NCBI GenBank assembly: GCA_037176885.1
Contig: JAWWNJ010000241.1
Coordinates: 1 to 64,000 of the forward strand
From: Favolaschia claudopus
Taxonomy: Eukaryota > Basidiomycota > Agaricomycetes > Agaricales > Mycenaceae
Reading direction: 5' to 3'
DNA: 64,000 nt
This document shows, in pieces, positions 11,401 through 23,515 of the stretch. The notes below the pieces were generated by a model. It was given only the letters and a program-made list of their open reading frames with translations. It was not told where the DNA came from and ran no database searches. Numbering within the stretch: the stretch's first letter is position 1; each line of letters starts with the position of its first letter. The translations under genes were made by a program, and so were the position numbers.

Positions 11401-14132
11401 GTTGAAGCTACGGTTCAGGAGAAGAAATATTCCCGACTGTTCGAGGACATGTTCTTTAGACCCCCTGAGCTTGATTCCATGTGCGTGTGGGACATATTGA
11501 GGAACTATGTTAAGGAAAAGAAGCCGAAATCCAAAACGCAGCGCAACACGTACCTGAACTTCAAGCCGGGACACCCGCAGTACACCACACATTGTTTGAA
11601 GCAATTGAGGGCACCTGTGGTGCCTGCTTTGATGGGATATAGAATACCGAGGAGCGACCGAGAGGGTGATGAGCTCAAGTACGCGGTGGTTATGTTGACA
11701 TTATTTAAACCGTGGTCTAACATCAAAACTTGCCCTCTCAAAGATCAAGAAATATCGTGGTTAGATGCACTCACTGATCTTCGGGCATCGCTGTCCACTG
11801 AACACATCAGAGTCATTGACAATATGCAGCTTTTATATCACACGAAAGATGCAAAGTTTGACTACAGCTTGAAGAGGAGCAAGCGACTTGCGGAGTTGAA
11901 ACGAGTTGCCAAGGACGCAGGGATTGATTCAGACGACACGGACGAACTATATGATCCTGTCTGGGAAAATGCAATGCAAACCAACGTTGAAGACGATGAC
12001 GCTGAGTGTGCAATCTTACCGAAAGACACAAGGGCTACACGAGATGCAAAGCAGATTGTCTTCGAAGCTAGAGATGCAGGTTTCTATTCCGTGCTGCAAA
12101 ATCCAAGTGACGAGATACGTACAAGATTTCAATCAACCTCGATACTTGGCGACGAGGATGACATAGTTGCAGCAGGCATAGCAGCAAAGAACCTACTGAA
12201 GGAAAAAGATTTGTTGATCAAGAAGAGACTGAGAGCAGCGGAAGAGAATAAAAAGAACTTGCCACGAGCATCCCAGCCATCGGAGCATATACCTGTTGCA
12301 CTGTGCACCACGCTAAAACAAGAGGCTGAGCAGGCGCGTCAACGATACGAGAAATTTAATCGACCAGAGACTGTCTCTTCCTGGTCATCGCTCCTTCCTT
12401 ACCAGCAGCTATGTCTTGCACTAATTATAAAACATACACTCAACGACGAACAAACACGCGCTTTTCTTCTTCTGGCCGATAAAATAGGGCATGAGTTGCA
12501 CACCGGTAAAAAGGATCCACCACTTTCTTTGCTTTGTACGGGACCGGGCGGTACTGGCAAATCGGTTATCTTTCAAGCTTGGAAAGAATTTTACGAGATA
12601 TTGGGGCGGTCAGAATGTTTACGGCTGACAGCACCGACTGGGGTAGTAGCGAGCGATATCGGCGGATGTACGATACATTCGGAGGCGTGTTTACGGGTAC
12701 CACCGAACAAGATGAAATTAATGCCGGGAGTTCGAAAGAACATGGAGGAGCGTATCTCACCTTTGGATACCTTCATCTTAGACGAGATCTATTTCTTAAG
12801 TGCGCAGGACATTGCCAGGCTGTCGGAGTACCTCTGCATGGCAAAAGGAATAACAGAGAGGATATGCGGAGGACTGAACTGGGCAGCTTGCGGAGATCCG
12901 TGCCAACTGCCGCCGCCGGGCGGTACTTCTCTTTTCAAGCATGAGTTCGTTCAATGCCACCAGAATGCAAACTTGAATGACTTACACGAAGCCGTTCGAC
13001 AAGATGTTAAGGGAATTCAGATTTGGCAGCAAATCGAGCATGTTGTTGTACTTGATGAGATAATGCGCCAAAAGGGTGATCCCTTGCTAATCAGTATCCT
13101 CAAGAGATTGAGAAAAGGGATCTGTTCTGTGGAGGACAAGGCTGTTCTAGATAAGTATGTGTTATCAAGCGCAGAATGTAGCGATGAAACGCAAGCTCTT
13201 ACCGATATCCAGAGATGGGTCAAAAATCCCGAATTTGCATGTCCATTGATCGTGTATACAAATGCGGCGCGGGACGTCCACAATGATAATATGGCTGCGG
13301 CCTTTGCAACGGCCACCGGCCAGGAGTGCTGGATTTATCATTCGATGGACACGCGAAATCGGGGACGGAAACGGCACCAACTCACCGGCCTCGCCGCTGA
13401 GGCGGCTTGGTCCGTGCCTGTGAAGGAGGCCAATGACCTTGGCGGCAAGGTGCTGTGTTCCCGCCTTAACCCTTCGCTACTCACATTATTCTTTAGGTCC
13501 CATACATTCCGGGGATGACAGTGTTCTGCACTGAAAACCTTGCGACTGAACTAGGAATTTCTAACGGAAGCCCGGGAATCCTTGTATCAATCAAATACGA
13601 GGAGAGAGAAGGACGCCGCTACGCCATCTCTGCTGAAGTAGACTTCAGGGCGTACAAAAGCAGCGATCTGAACTCACCCAATCCTCATCGGGTCCTTCTC
13701 AAACCATTTACCCGCACAATCTACTTCCGACTCCCAAACTCCGAAAAATCCTACAGTGCCAGTCGTTCCCAACTCCCACTCATACCAGCATTCGCATTCA
13801 CGTCCCACAACGCCCAGGGCCGCTCCCTGGATGTATGTTGTATTGACCTGGCCAGTTGCCCTTCAATTCAAAGCGCCTATGTCATGCTATCGCGAGTACG
13901 ATCCCTGAAAGGGCTCGCTATTTTGCGGCCCTTCCGGTTGGATCGCATTCAAAACCATATCTCGCAAGAGCTACGAGATGAGCTCCGCCGAACCGATTTG
14001 AAGGCGGAAAAAACTAGGGCTTACTCACGCGAGCGCCTGTCGTGGTTCTACGACGTCGTTCCGGAAGGACAAGTTCATTTGCTGACTCGGGGCGACATTG
14101 GTCGTCAGGAGATAGATGTGATAATGTCGTAG
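8441..14132 (+). pseudogene. Decayed Helitron Rep/helicase (RepHel) region
   Basis: The order of motifs is that of fungal Helitrons. 8621-9110 reads a domain usually found upstream of the Rep part (VLCHLCNSAVSKNSFQSIPL, ARARATKCMYKLALGPSGQF). 9374-10345 reads the Helitron-like N-terminal/Rep region, including WPTLFPYGVGM and GSLHLHILLW (paired His of the Rep motif). 10603-13518 carries a long insertion and then a PIF1-type helicase: Walker A GPGGTGKS near 12541, Walker B-like FILDEI near 12775, and GDPCQLPPP near 12894. After a 47-bp intron (13450-13496) come AFAFTSHNAQGRSL and YVMLSRVRSLKGLAILRPF, the C-terminal helicase motifs. Frame changes near 9110, 9375, 9530, 10040, 10240 and 10605 break the protein, so it is unlikely to be active. 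The helicase half is the best preserved. No CTRR terminus or 5' TC end could be assigned. Confidence 0.85.
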
Positions 14133-15635
14133 GGGGTTAAAGGTATGTCGAACGTAGGTTATATTGTGCTCAGTATTGATTATCTACAATCTAGTCTGCG
14201 AGGATATTCAGAGATCAAGGCGTCCACAAGCAAGTGCGCGCAATTGTGACCCACACGTTAAAAAACACCTGTATCTCCCACCTTCCGTCGCGTCCCCCAC
14301 CTTCCATACCATCTAACGTCTATATTCACGCAAATCGCGATGCACTGGTCCTTCCAAGCCACGTTATTGGTGAGTTGATATGTACAGCCATGCGGCATGG
14401 AGGTTCAATTTGAAAGCCATTATCTTGCAGTTGTTGTAGTATCCGTAGCTTGTATGTCGAGAGAAAGTCTTCGGCCAGTACGAGCTTGTCAAAGAGTCGC
14501 AGATCGAGGTGCGTGAATGTGGAGAGCAAAAGTCAATGTCACTAATGTCACATCAGTCACGGCTTACCTTCGCGTTCAACCCGCCAATTATTTTGTAGAC
14601 TCATGTTCCTTGCTCAAAAAAATCAACAGGGTTGTGTCTCATATGCAGAATTGAATAAATCCCTATGAATTATGTGAAAAATTACGCCCCCCCAAAAGTA
14701 CTGAATTCTTCGAAGCGTGGGACAAATACGCCGGATCATACGCTCTGCCGAATTCCCAGGTTCAGCCACCCGCCTCGAAGAGGCCTAACCCAAGTCATCG
14801 ATTTACAACATGAAAAATCGTTTTCAAGCTGTTTTGCAAGATGCTCAGTGATTCTGGGCAATTATTATAACTCGGTGGAAGAGGCAGTAAGTACGTGCGT
14901 AACCCACTCACTAAAGCTACACTCATATGCAACTCATATGTATCCCCTCTATCGTTCACAGAATCCCCAAACTCAAGTTCCCCTTCGTTGGCCCTTCGTT
15001 GTCCTCATATATCGCACCACGCCGCATTGCCAAAGTTACTCGCTTGGCCCTTCATCGCCGCTCACCCCGCCTTTCCAAGTCCTCCGATACTGCTTAACGT
15101 GTTTTTTTTTTTCTACGCGCTGGTCATTACGGTACACGCGGTCTGCGCCGTGGAACTCTACCTACATTGCTCTGTATTGGCGCAGCATACGCCCGTCTTT
15201 CGAGGAGCATATTCTGGTCCCGCCATCCCTCTATTTATTCGCATCGTTACTGTTGTTTCCGGAAATTGCTTCTTGCAAAAACTCGAACATACGGAGACCT
15301 CAGAATGAAATGCCTGTGCCCTATGGTACACACGTATACTAGCTGCCTTCAGAAACGGATGTACAGCAAGCTACAATTTACTAAAAGTCAAAGCGTGGAC
15401 TTGTTGGCAAAGCGCCACTACCAGAGCCTCCCCTGGCCATTCTCGCGTTTGTAGGAGGTTCTAGGGCATCGCCTGGACATAGTAAGCGTTGTGGAAAGGG
15501 TATAGAGAGCGTGTATTAGAGGTAGAAACATAGAACCGCGCGCAGAAAAGTTGTGCAGAACATCGTTCGGCCGAATTCAAAGCGTGGACTTGATGGCAAC
15601 CGTACTACGGCACCCGCCCCGACCCTTTAAAATAT
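14133..15635. other. No gene recognised (possible Helitron 3' flank)
   Basis: The Helitron 3' end should lie in the first part, but no hairpin followed by CTRR could be fixed by eye. Several open frames of 90-225 codons have no motifs. Confidence 0.4.
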
Positions 15636-15639
15636 CCCC

Positions 15640-15735
15640 TGGCCCCACGCGGGCCTCCGCGGCGAGCGGTAGCACCACTCAGTGGGCCCAGCGGCGAGCA
15701 AGAGCTCCACGCAGTGGGCCTAGCGGCGAGCGTCA
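15640..15735 (+). repeat. GC-rich minisatellite related to the 44.7-kb array
   Basis: About three diverged copies of a 30-35 bp unit built on AGTGGGCC and AGCGGCGAGC. The same unit occurs inverted at 44673-44823, and the block CACGCAGTGGGCC also appears in the SINE-like unit at 24.9 kb. Confidence 0.6.
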
Positions 15736-16873
15736 AGGGCACCGAGCTCAAGTACATAGAACGTCTGGCTAGGAGAGACTGCTTCCTGGAAATCTCTAGT
15801 GGCTGAAGAGGCGGCTCGATCTCTGACACCACGCGCCAAGTTTGTTTCCAGAGCTGTATACTCGTAGTCGTCGTACAAAATGATCATCCCCCATTCATTG
15901 GTTCTCCTCACGTATCTTACAAGATTGGAAACAGTACACTATAAACTGTTTCGCCTCCCACCCCTCATTCGTTCCCCTCACGTATCCTACAAGATTTGGA
16001 ACAGTGCACTATAAAGTGTTGCCTGCTTCAGCAATTAGCTTTGCACTCATGCATGGAAATTCGAAACTGACCTAAGCAACTACGCAGCTTCCGCTGGAAC
16101 CACCACCACGGTCCTCATTAACCTCTGGCATGTTACCGGCTGCCTTGGAGGTGCCGCATGATGTTTGGTTCATAATGAGAAAGAATTCCATTGTAAGTAG
16201 AGAAAGAACCTCAGTGTGGTGGTTGAGAAACGCGGAAAAAATCTTCCAGACACGTCCGATTTTATGTGCCTTCGGGATGTGAGGCCCAAGCCTGGAGCCC
16301 GGGGAACCGCAGTAAGAAAGCGCGTCAACGGAAGCCGGACATGCGGACTTAGCGCCGTACTCGTACACCGGATCACGGGATAACCAATAATCGACTTTGT
16401 CAGAAAAATCTTGGAAAAATCCCAGATTGCCTCGACCTGGCTTATAACTTGCTTATAACCGACAGTTCAGACCTCATAATGGTTTGTAAGACACCTAAGC
16501 CGACCTATAGGCCACCGCATCGACCAGAATCTCCCGGCATGCTCAATAGCCATTCTAAATCTGTGGTCACAATCAAAGCCTTGCGCTCCAGATTTAATTC
16601 AGAGCCCCACGTAATTAACGATGGCGCAGGATCGATTTTGTGCAGATTTAGGTGCTTTGGCAGTTGCGGGAGATTACTAGTATCCAGGGACCTACAGGGC
16701 ATTTCAGCAGCGACGCTGAGGTTGCCGAAGAGCAAAATTCACACAGAAGTGCGAAATTGGGCATGAAACAGCCGAAAATTACATTTTTTACCCCCGACTT
16801 ATGGTCCGAACTAGAGTAAATCAGCCCTCCGAGGGACCAGAAGTGTAGAGTAAATCAACCAGATTTTGGCCTG
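15736..16873. other. No gene recognised
   Basis: Open frames of 76-105 codons overlap on both strands without motifs. The segment at about 15740-15780 resembles sequence before the F-box remnant at 5.5 kb. Confidence 0.4.
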
Positions 16874-17290
16874 ATGTGATGCGGGTCGTTTGCATCCGGT
16901 TCGCATGGCTTCACGGTATTGAAGCAGGACTCCGAAGCAGCCACTACAGCGCTAGACGGTGTCCGTAGAGGAAGAGCGGAGGAGGAGGAGGAGGGTTTGT
17001 CGTTATCATAAGGCCGCTGTGACCCTTCGGTGAGGGACTGTATGACCCTCAATCGGGCTCCTGGGACCTAGGAGAGGGGAGCAGCTATACGGATGCTCAG
17101 CCATCCAGCGGGTCCTGGGTGGTTAGCCTTCGGCGGTAGCGCCGCCGCTCGTTGAGATCCCTCTTAACCGCTTGACATAGTAGTTCAGGTTAAGCAAGAT
17201 AAGATTATGTAACATAGACATGCGGAATGTAAAGGTGAGAAGCATGTAAACAGAATATAATATCAGCCCGTCCCTACACGGTTGGTACCT
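16874..17290 (+). repeat. LTR-like dispersed repeat, copy B
   Basis: Starts TGTGATGCGGGTCGTTTGC and matches copy C (37100-37380) through GTGTCCGTAGAGGAAGAGCG, a GGAGGAGG tract, CCCTTCGGTGAGG and CCTCTTAACC. A short segment near the end (TACACGGTTGGTACC) could be an LTR end followed by a primer-binding site, but this is a guess. No flanking target duplication was identified. Confidence 0.5.
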
Positions 17291-17425
17291 GCAATGAAGC
17301 AGAACCGGGTACGCTTAGCGTCACGATGGCCCCCCAATCTTCGCATCCCTGGGATGCAGGGAAAAAAAAAAGTTGGCCAGCTAAGTATTTTGGAGAATGT
17401 GGTAGCAATGCTCTGCATAGTGGTA

Positions 17426-17701
17426 CAGCTGTTTTACGGTTTTTGTCCGGTTTTTGATGGAGTGGGGCTCTTCAAAAGTTGTTTACCTGTGATTGCTTGT
17501 GCATACCCTCGCCGAGGAGCCGGAGGCAGTTCAACCGCTCCACCGCAGCCCCACTGCATTCACTAGTGGAGCAAAATGGCTGGAAATAGCCCAATCTGAG
17601 GTCAGAGTGGAGCCATACGGTGACTCAGAGGCATACAGGTGTAAACAAGAAACGAAATGCCCCACTCGATCAAAAACCGGACAAAAACCGTAAAACAGCT
17701 G
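17426..17701. mobile_element. Tc1/mariner-type MITE, 276 bp
   Basis: The terminal inverted repeats are about 42 bp with a single mismatch; the outer part is CAGCTGTTTTACGGTTTTTG. TA flanks both ends (17424-17425, 17702-17703). The terminus resembles that of the MITE at 49829-50195 (CAGCCGTTTTGG), so the two may be mobilised by related transposases. It has no coding capacity. Confidence 0.9.
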
Positions 17702-17703
17702 TA

Positions 17704-20700
17704 AGTAGCCACATTAACATCTTCGACATAGTCTTGATGTCTATTCATCTCCAGCTGGCGGCTAGGGCAACTAGCAGAGGTACAGAGGAATAGTGCTCCT
17801 CTGTACACTCTGAACTGCACCTGCAGTATGCCCCAAGTAGGCTCCAGTTGTTGTCTCTCATAGAGATAGCTGTCGCTACTCACGCCAGCCTCTATTGCTC
17901 TCATCTGGCCTGCAGTATAGGTAGCATGCATCCCAGTCGCTAGGCTGCGCTAACGCTCCACCAGCTACGAGTCACAGACTCCGAGGTATGCATTCCCGGG
18001 GGACTAGCAGAGCTATGGAGGCATAGCCTCTAACCATAAGCTCTGTACTGCACATGCAGTATCGCCCTAGCGGTGCTCCAGGTCTTCCCTCAAGGCATCA
18101 ACCTACCATTAGCTACACAGAGGCGCACAGTAGCGACATATGCCCTAAAGGGCATGAAACGTTACTTAATAAATTGATTCCATCATCTTCTTCACCGAGC
18201 AGCGGAGAATGTGGCGAGCGTCGCGGAAACAGGCCCATGACAGGGGATAACATCTTGGGAGCCTTTGAGATGACAGAGTGAGAACCATAACATGATATGC
18301 AGCCCTAGTTCATGAAGAAATGTGACAGGAGGAAATGTTGGACTGTCTCGGGGACATCGCACCGCGCCGGTCATAAGACTATTCAAAAATCTTTGTAGTA
18401 ATGATATCCGTTATCGGGATTACTGAACGGAAGGACGGCCCCGTGCATTGTTTATACGTGGCTCAACCTCTCTGTAAAGCGTAACCAGCCCAACATTAAT
18501 GGTCAAACGTCGTCGCTCGAGGAAGGTCCGGAGAAACAAGGAAACTCCAAGACGTACGGCTACTACAGTTCGCACCCATGCCAAATGGTTAGGTCCGAGT
18601 CCGTTGAATGATGAGCGGTTGAATAGAGGAGACATATGGAAATTCGCTTGTAAGATGAGAATATGGAAGTTGTAAGTCAGAAGCAACAACCTCGAAGACC
18701 GACGCTGAGCCAAAACAGCTGTTCCAGCTTACCCAAAAAATCGCCGTTCAGGAGAAACCCCACCTCGCTTCCTCCATTTCCTGCTACCCAATTATCGTCT
18801 TTCGCAGAGTCAGTGTCTCCTCCTTACGCTTTGGAAACACCTGTCAACAGAGAAAGAGCTGCTGTGTGGGCTGCAGGTGTGCTCCCGCGACTTTGAATGG
18901 CTCCTGACCCGGAGGCTTTTGAAGCTTGCGTGCCCCAATTAAAGTAAGAACAAAGTAGTAAGATCTCAGTCGGGGACACGATGGGTGTAAACGACTGTAT
19001 TTAGTCAGTACATATGGTTGCGGACCGAACTTCGTGACAAGTCGCAGTCCCAATTTGGTAATTGATACTGTCACGTCAGTTTTCATTGAGACATCCTGGG
19101 ATTGTCTAAATAGCATTGCAAGAAGGGAATCTACAAATGTACTGGAGCAAAACTTCGAAGAATCGGTTTTCCGTGTTTTGCACGGCAATTTCGCGCTTTT
19201 GATTGCGGATCACTCGGACCGGTGGCTGTTCAGGAGCATCAATGTCGCCTGGCCATTGCCGATTTCTTGGTTAGGATATTTCACTTTCACTGTGGGGTCC
19301 GGAAGAAGGAGTCCGGGGTGCAGAGGCAGAATGGCAGAGAAAGACTTGATTACCTGCCTCAAACTCGCGAGTTTAGTACACACAATTTTGGTTTTCGCTG
19401 TTCAAATTTCGCGTTTTGTAACCCTAAGTTAGGAGTACCTCCGATTCCTCTGAAATAGAAATTTCACCTATAAACCATACCCTAGTTCCTGGTAAATCTC
19501 GAATCCCGAAGGATTTTGAGCAAAATTCGGACTGGTCATGAAGTTTTGGCCGCAACCATACGAGAAAGTTGCGGCGGCCAAATTTTGGCCGAAAGCCGTT
19601 TCCCAGATTTGCTGTTTGAGGCGGTTTCCCCACCCATTGCCCCTTATGGAACATCAGCACGGGATCTATGGGAGTGTTGCTGTTTGACAGGTGATGTAAT
19701 AGTCAAAAATATCATAGAATCCTTTCGTTCATTCGGAATCATATTCTCCCAGCCAATCTGCGTCTATTTTGTATTTTTTCATGAATTTATCATGAAATCT
19801 ATGACGGCAGCCAAAGTTTTGAGTGTCACGTAACTTGTTTGGCTATTTGCGGGCCAACCGCTCGATGATTTATATATGAATAGAGAGCGTTCAATGAGCT
19901 CTATCGATTGGTGCACTTTTTAAAAAATATTGGGTGGGAAGAAATTTCTTATCAGTTTTGTGTGTCCACAACTGTAGGTATTCGCTGGGGCAATAGGCGT
20001 TCGTCTCGTGAATAGGCGCTCAAGGACTCTTTAGGCGTTCACCGAACGCCTATGATACTAATCGTATGTACTCGTCTTTGCAGCTTCTGATACCGCGTTG
20101 AACACCCATTTTGCAGGTAGATGAGAGGGCCCTTAGCGTATTCTGTCCATATTGGGCCAGTGACCGTCCGAAGGGATAAGGCCTATAGAGTAGCCCTATA
20201 GCATATCAGAAAATAAACCGAGTTGGCTGGAAGCCAGGAGAGCTCGCTAAGAACGAGGAGCTACACAAGGGCAGTGCAGGAGCACAGAAAGGCACAAGAA
20301 AGATAGACTCAGAGGTCCAGATGGGGGTTAAGAGTAAAGATATTGATTGTGGGTCTACACACGACTACGGGAATATAAAGATGTATGTAGATATCGATGG
20401 ATAAGAGATGTATGATCTCGGAATGAAGCAAACAAAATAAATACATATCCTGACATAGCAGGGCTATAATTAGGCCTCTTGCAGTCCTCGACGAGAGTGA
20501 AGACAGGTTGTAAGGCATGTGAGACATTATATGGCGGTCAGCACGGTTTCATATTACTAAATGCAGTAATTTTTCCCTTTTTTGGCAGGTGTCAGACTGG
20601 GGGAGGCGGCATGGGCGAGTCTGACTTGAGGGAGTCTTGCTCGAAAAGACGTGCCAGGCAGAGGCTGGTAGAGCGTCACAGAAAGGGCCTAAGTAAAAAG

Positions 20701-21632
20701 GAAGTCGCAGTACGGCTCACGCTTCAGTTCAGGCCCCTGCGTGGCCTACGATTCTGCCGTCTTGCTTGGAAATTTGTATCCCGTGTCGTGAAACTCAAGA
20801 GCCATACGATGCTTGTGGCGCGTGCCTCCAAAATGGGTAATCCTTGGCTGATCCCACTTACACAATTGACGTCAATCGAGTGAGTTCAAAAAGTTCGCCA
20901 ATGCTCTATGGTCTTGCAGTTAGCTGTAATCTCTGTAATTTCTGGCCAAATGGGACCTGCTTATTCAAATGGGACCTAGGTACCGAACTTCATGAGCAAT
21001 AAATAAACACCGCAGCAAGGGACCAAGAAATCGGAGGATGGCCTGCCTGCGCCCGGGCGGCCTCATGGGAACCACTAGGTATACTACAAGCAATGCATAA
21101 GATATGATGCGCAGCCACCAAAGGCAGTCAGTGAGCGCGTGGCCTTTGCGCAACCCCTGGAAGGCAGTAGATGCCAAAGATCATGTCTACCACTTCAGAT
21201 GGTACAGTACAATACTACAAGTTTCATCGAAAATAATCGAATTTTCGGTTACTTTCTGTGATGACGAGTATTATGTAATATTATGTAAGCAGTTTTCAAG
21301 TCGCGTCTATCTCTGCAACCAGACGCGCTGTTGGGACACTCTCTTCGACAATAATGGTCTTAAAGGCGCAAACTACATCTCTGTGGGTTCACGGCCCTCA
21401 GAAACCTGCCGAACGGACCCGTGAACTGTCACTGTGGAGACCACCCACATGGTTTAGCCTCTCAAAATATGTCAGTTTTGCATGGTTTTGCCTGGTTTTG
21501 CCGAGTTTGATGAGAATTACCATAAAAGGCAAGCAAAGTGCGGGCGCGCCCCCGGGGTGTAGAAGCTGCAGTTTTCCGGTGTTTCAATATCTCCTCGGAC
21601 CTCCACTACGTATCTTTCTTCCCCACTGATGA
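17704..21632. other. Long tract with no gene recognised
   Basis: Many short open frames without motifs. A 134-codon plus-strand frame at 20479-20883 is basic but unrecognised. A GC-rich segment at about 17760-18080 contains two similar sub-blocks (CTCTGTAC..TGCA.CTGCAGTA). An AGGCGTTC cluster and hairpin lie at 19991-20052. Confidence 0.4.
19991..20052. repeat. AATAGGCGTTC cluster ending in a perfect short hairpin
   Basis: The word TAGGCG[TC]TC occurs three times at roughly 20-bp spacing. The last copy forms a perfect 9-bp stem with a 3-base loop (TAGGCGTTC / GAACGCCTA, 20032-20052). The role is unknown; it could be a transposon subterminal repeat. Confidence 0.6.
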
Positions 21633-21932
21633 TCACCGGCGCAGGGCGGGCTTGGGTGGTTCCACGTAAGGCGACAAGATGTTCTCGCTGAAGACCGGAT
21701 GTGACTGGTCCGTCTCAGGCAACCTTAACTTGTACGCCTTTTCTCCGACTTTCTCCAACACTTCATACGGGCCCAGCCGCTTATCATCAAACTTCTTAGA
21801 CGGCCTGTCCGTCTTTACATCCTTTGACTCCACCCACACCTTATCACCCACTTTGAACACCGGAGCATCCCTGCGCTTGGCATCATAGTATTTCTTCATT
21901 TTCTCTTTAGTCAAGCGCCGCTGACGCTTCAC
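21633..21932 (-). pseudogene. Ty3/Gypsy integrase C-terminal (GPY/F-like) fragment
   Basis: The frame reads MKKYYDAKRRDAPVFKVGDK, then a KKFDDKRLGPYEVLEKVGE segment and a PVFSENILSPY tail. This is the usual linker, GPY/F module and chromo-adjacent tail of Ty3/Gypsy integrases. It lies head-to-head with the integrase core fragment starting at 21935; in an intact element the two would be contiguous and in the same direction, the core first. An inversion breakpoint therefore falls at about 21933. The remaining pol domains are absent. Confidence 0.8.
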
Positions 21933-21934
21933 GA

Positions 21935-22320
21935 TTGATACGTGATCGCGTAATCAGGTACCATGGGATACCCAGAAAAATGATATTGGACAGAGACCAA
22001 CGGTATATATCCGGATTTATGACGGAAGTCAACAAAATTCTGGGAATTGAGATGAACCCGAGCACGGCTCACCATCCGATCACCGATGGGCAGACCGAGC
22101 GCATGAACCAGGAAATTCGGAAATTACCTCCGGATTCCGACTGGGCGGAATGGCTGTCGCTAGCCGAGTTCTGCTATAATGACAAAGCGAACTCATCGAC
22201 TAAGGCTTCGCCGTTCTACTTGAATACCGGGTACCACCCCTGGAAGGGGATAGAGAATGCGGTGGAGACCAGGAACGAGGCGGCGGAGGAGTTTGCTGGA
22301 AAGAGATACATCAAGCATCT
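21935..22320 (+). pseudogene. Ty3/Gypsy integrase core fragment
   Basis: The frame reads the second half of an rve core: YHGIPRKMILDRDQRYISGF (second catalytic Asp), STAHHPITDGQTERMNQE (the catalytic Glu in QTE) and LAEFCYNDKANSSTKASPF followed by LNTGYHP. The usual residues between MNQE and the following W are shortened, a small deletion. Homology ends near EEFAGK at about 22310; the sequence beyond is unrelated. The zinc-binding HHCC domain and the first catalytic Asp are missing, so it is a dead fragment. Confidence 0.8.
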
Positions 22321-22330
22321 CATTTGCGAC

Positions 22331-23180
22331 CTCCGAGACCTCGTTCAGGCGTGTTTCTTTGGTGGATTCCGGAGGTACAATGTTGAGGTACGCAGGTGTG
22401 TACCTCTTTTCCTCGTATTTCCTGCCGATTCAAATTCCCCTTGTACCTTTCAGCTTCTCTTCTGCTGGGAATTACACCCCCGCCCTCGCTGAGCTCGCCC
22501 GTCGGGCGGTCTTCCTGCCAGCGCGCGGAAGCATCTCGGCATTGCACCCACGGCCACCAAACCGTCAACCCGCGTTTGGTTCGCTCGCGTCAACACCCCT
22601 TTACGCATCCTACTCAGCGACGCTGGGAGCTCTTCGACGTGACAACTTCCGTCCTCTTCGCATTCTCATTGCCCTCCATCCCTCCTCTTGACCATCTCCT
22701 CCTCCTCCCGCTTTTTATCGTCCCGTGCGCCTCTCTCCTCTCCTCTCCCTTCTTTCCCATGGACACTCGCTAATCACGCCCTCCACAAAATAATAAAGAC
22801 ATTGCGCAAATTGACGCTGCGCTGATTCCGTTTGGGGCTGTTAGGTGGGCCTTGTATTCCTCTTTTTCTTACATTGTTTTTGGAAGAGAGGCATGGGCGG
22901 CGTGGATGTGGATGTGGGGGAGCGGGTGAGGGACAGGGAGAGAGAATACGGCGAGACGAGATCCATGCTGAAGTAATTGTGGGTGAAGCAGCGGTGGAGA
23001 GAGTTTGTTGAGAGGAGATGAGATGAAGGTACAGCAGATGACGTTGGGAAGGAGGGGGGAAAGAAGGACGGGGGAATAGGATGAGAAGATGGCAAGGAGG
23101 AGAACGAGCAGGAAGGGGCGGAGACGATGAGGAAGGCGAGACAAAGGACGAGGTGAGGTTCATGTTGGTGCGTGCGGGGG
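22331..23180. other. No gene recognised; strand-asymmetric composition
   Basis: The first 450 bp are pyrimidine-rich and the rest is purine-rich on the plus strand. Serine/proline-rich open frames on the minus strand reflect this composition, not a recognisable protein. Confidence 0.4.
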
Positions 23181-23320
23181 GACAGCGTCGGCGACGCGTT
23201 TGGTACTCGAAAACGGACTTGTCGATGGCGGGAGAAGGTGTTTGACAGCGTGTAATCCATCTTTGATCGGGGAGATCCGAGGGCACGTGCGGGGCCAGGT
23301 GTTGGGGGGATAGCGTTTAG
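23181..23320. repeat. Near-identical duplicated block, copy 1
   Basis: 140 bp matching 33213-33367 almost base for base. Copy 2 differs mainly by a 15-bp internal duplication around GGCGGGAGAA. Both start at GACAGCGTCGG and end at GGGGGGATAGCGTTTAG. The minus strand encodes an open frame through both copies, but no family was recognised. Confidence 0.85.
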
Positions 23321-23515
23321 TATTGGTTTAGTAGCTCCGCCCCGTGTCGCAATACTGACACTTGCCTCGTCCACCTGTTCCCAAATATGAAAAGTTCTCC
23401 CTACATTGAGTGTGCGCACGCAGTTTATTTTGTTAAGTTCTTGGGCTTCGCCGCTATACGAGATCGTTCCAACACCGCTTGTGTAGCTTGAGTCGGTGCG
23501 TTGGTGCAAATAGTA

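Noticed and set aside
14133..14340. Helitron 3' terminus at a CTAG near 14190
   Set aside because: No stable hairpin precedes it and no AT target pair could be shown.
22774..23509. Serine/proline-rich minus-strand proteins of 170-222 codons
   Set aside because: They reflect a purine/pyrimidine-biased tract; overlapping frames look alike and no motif is present.
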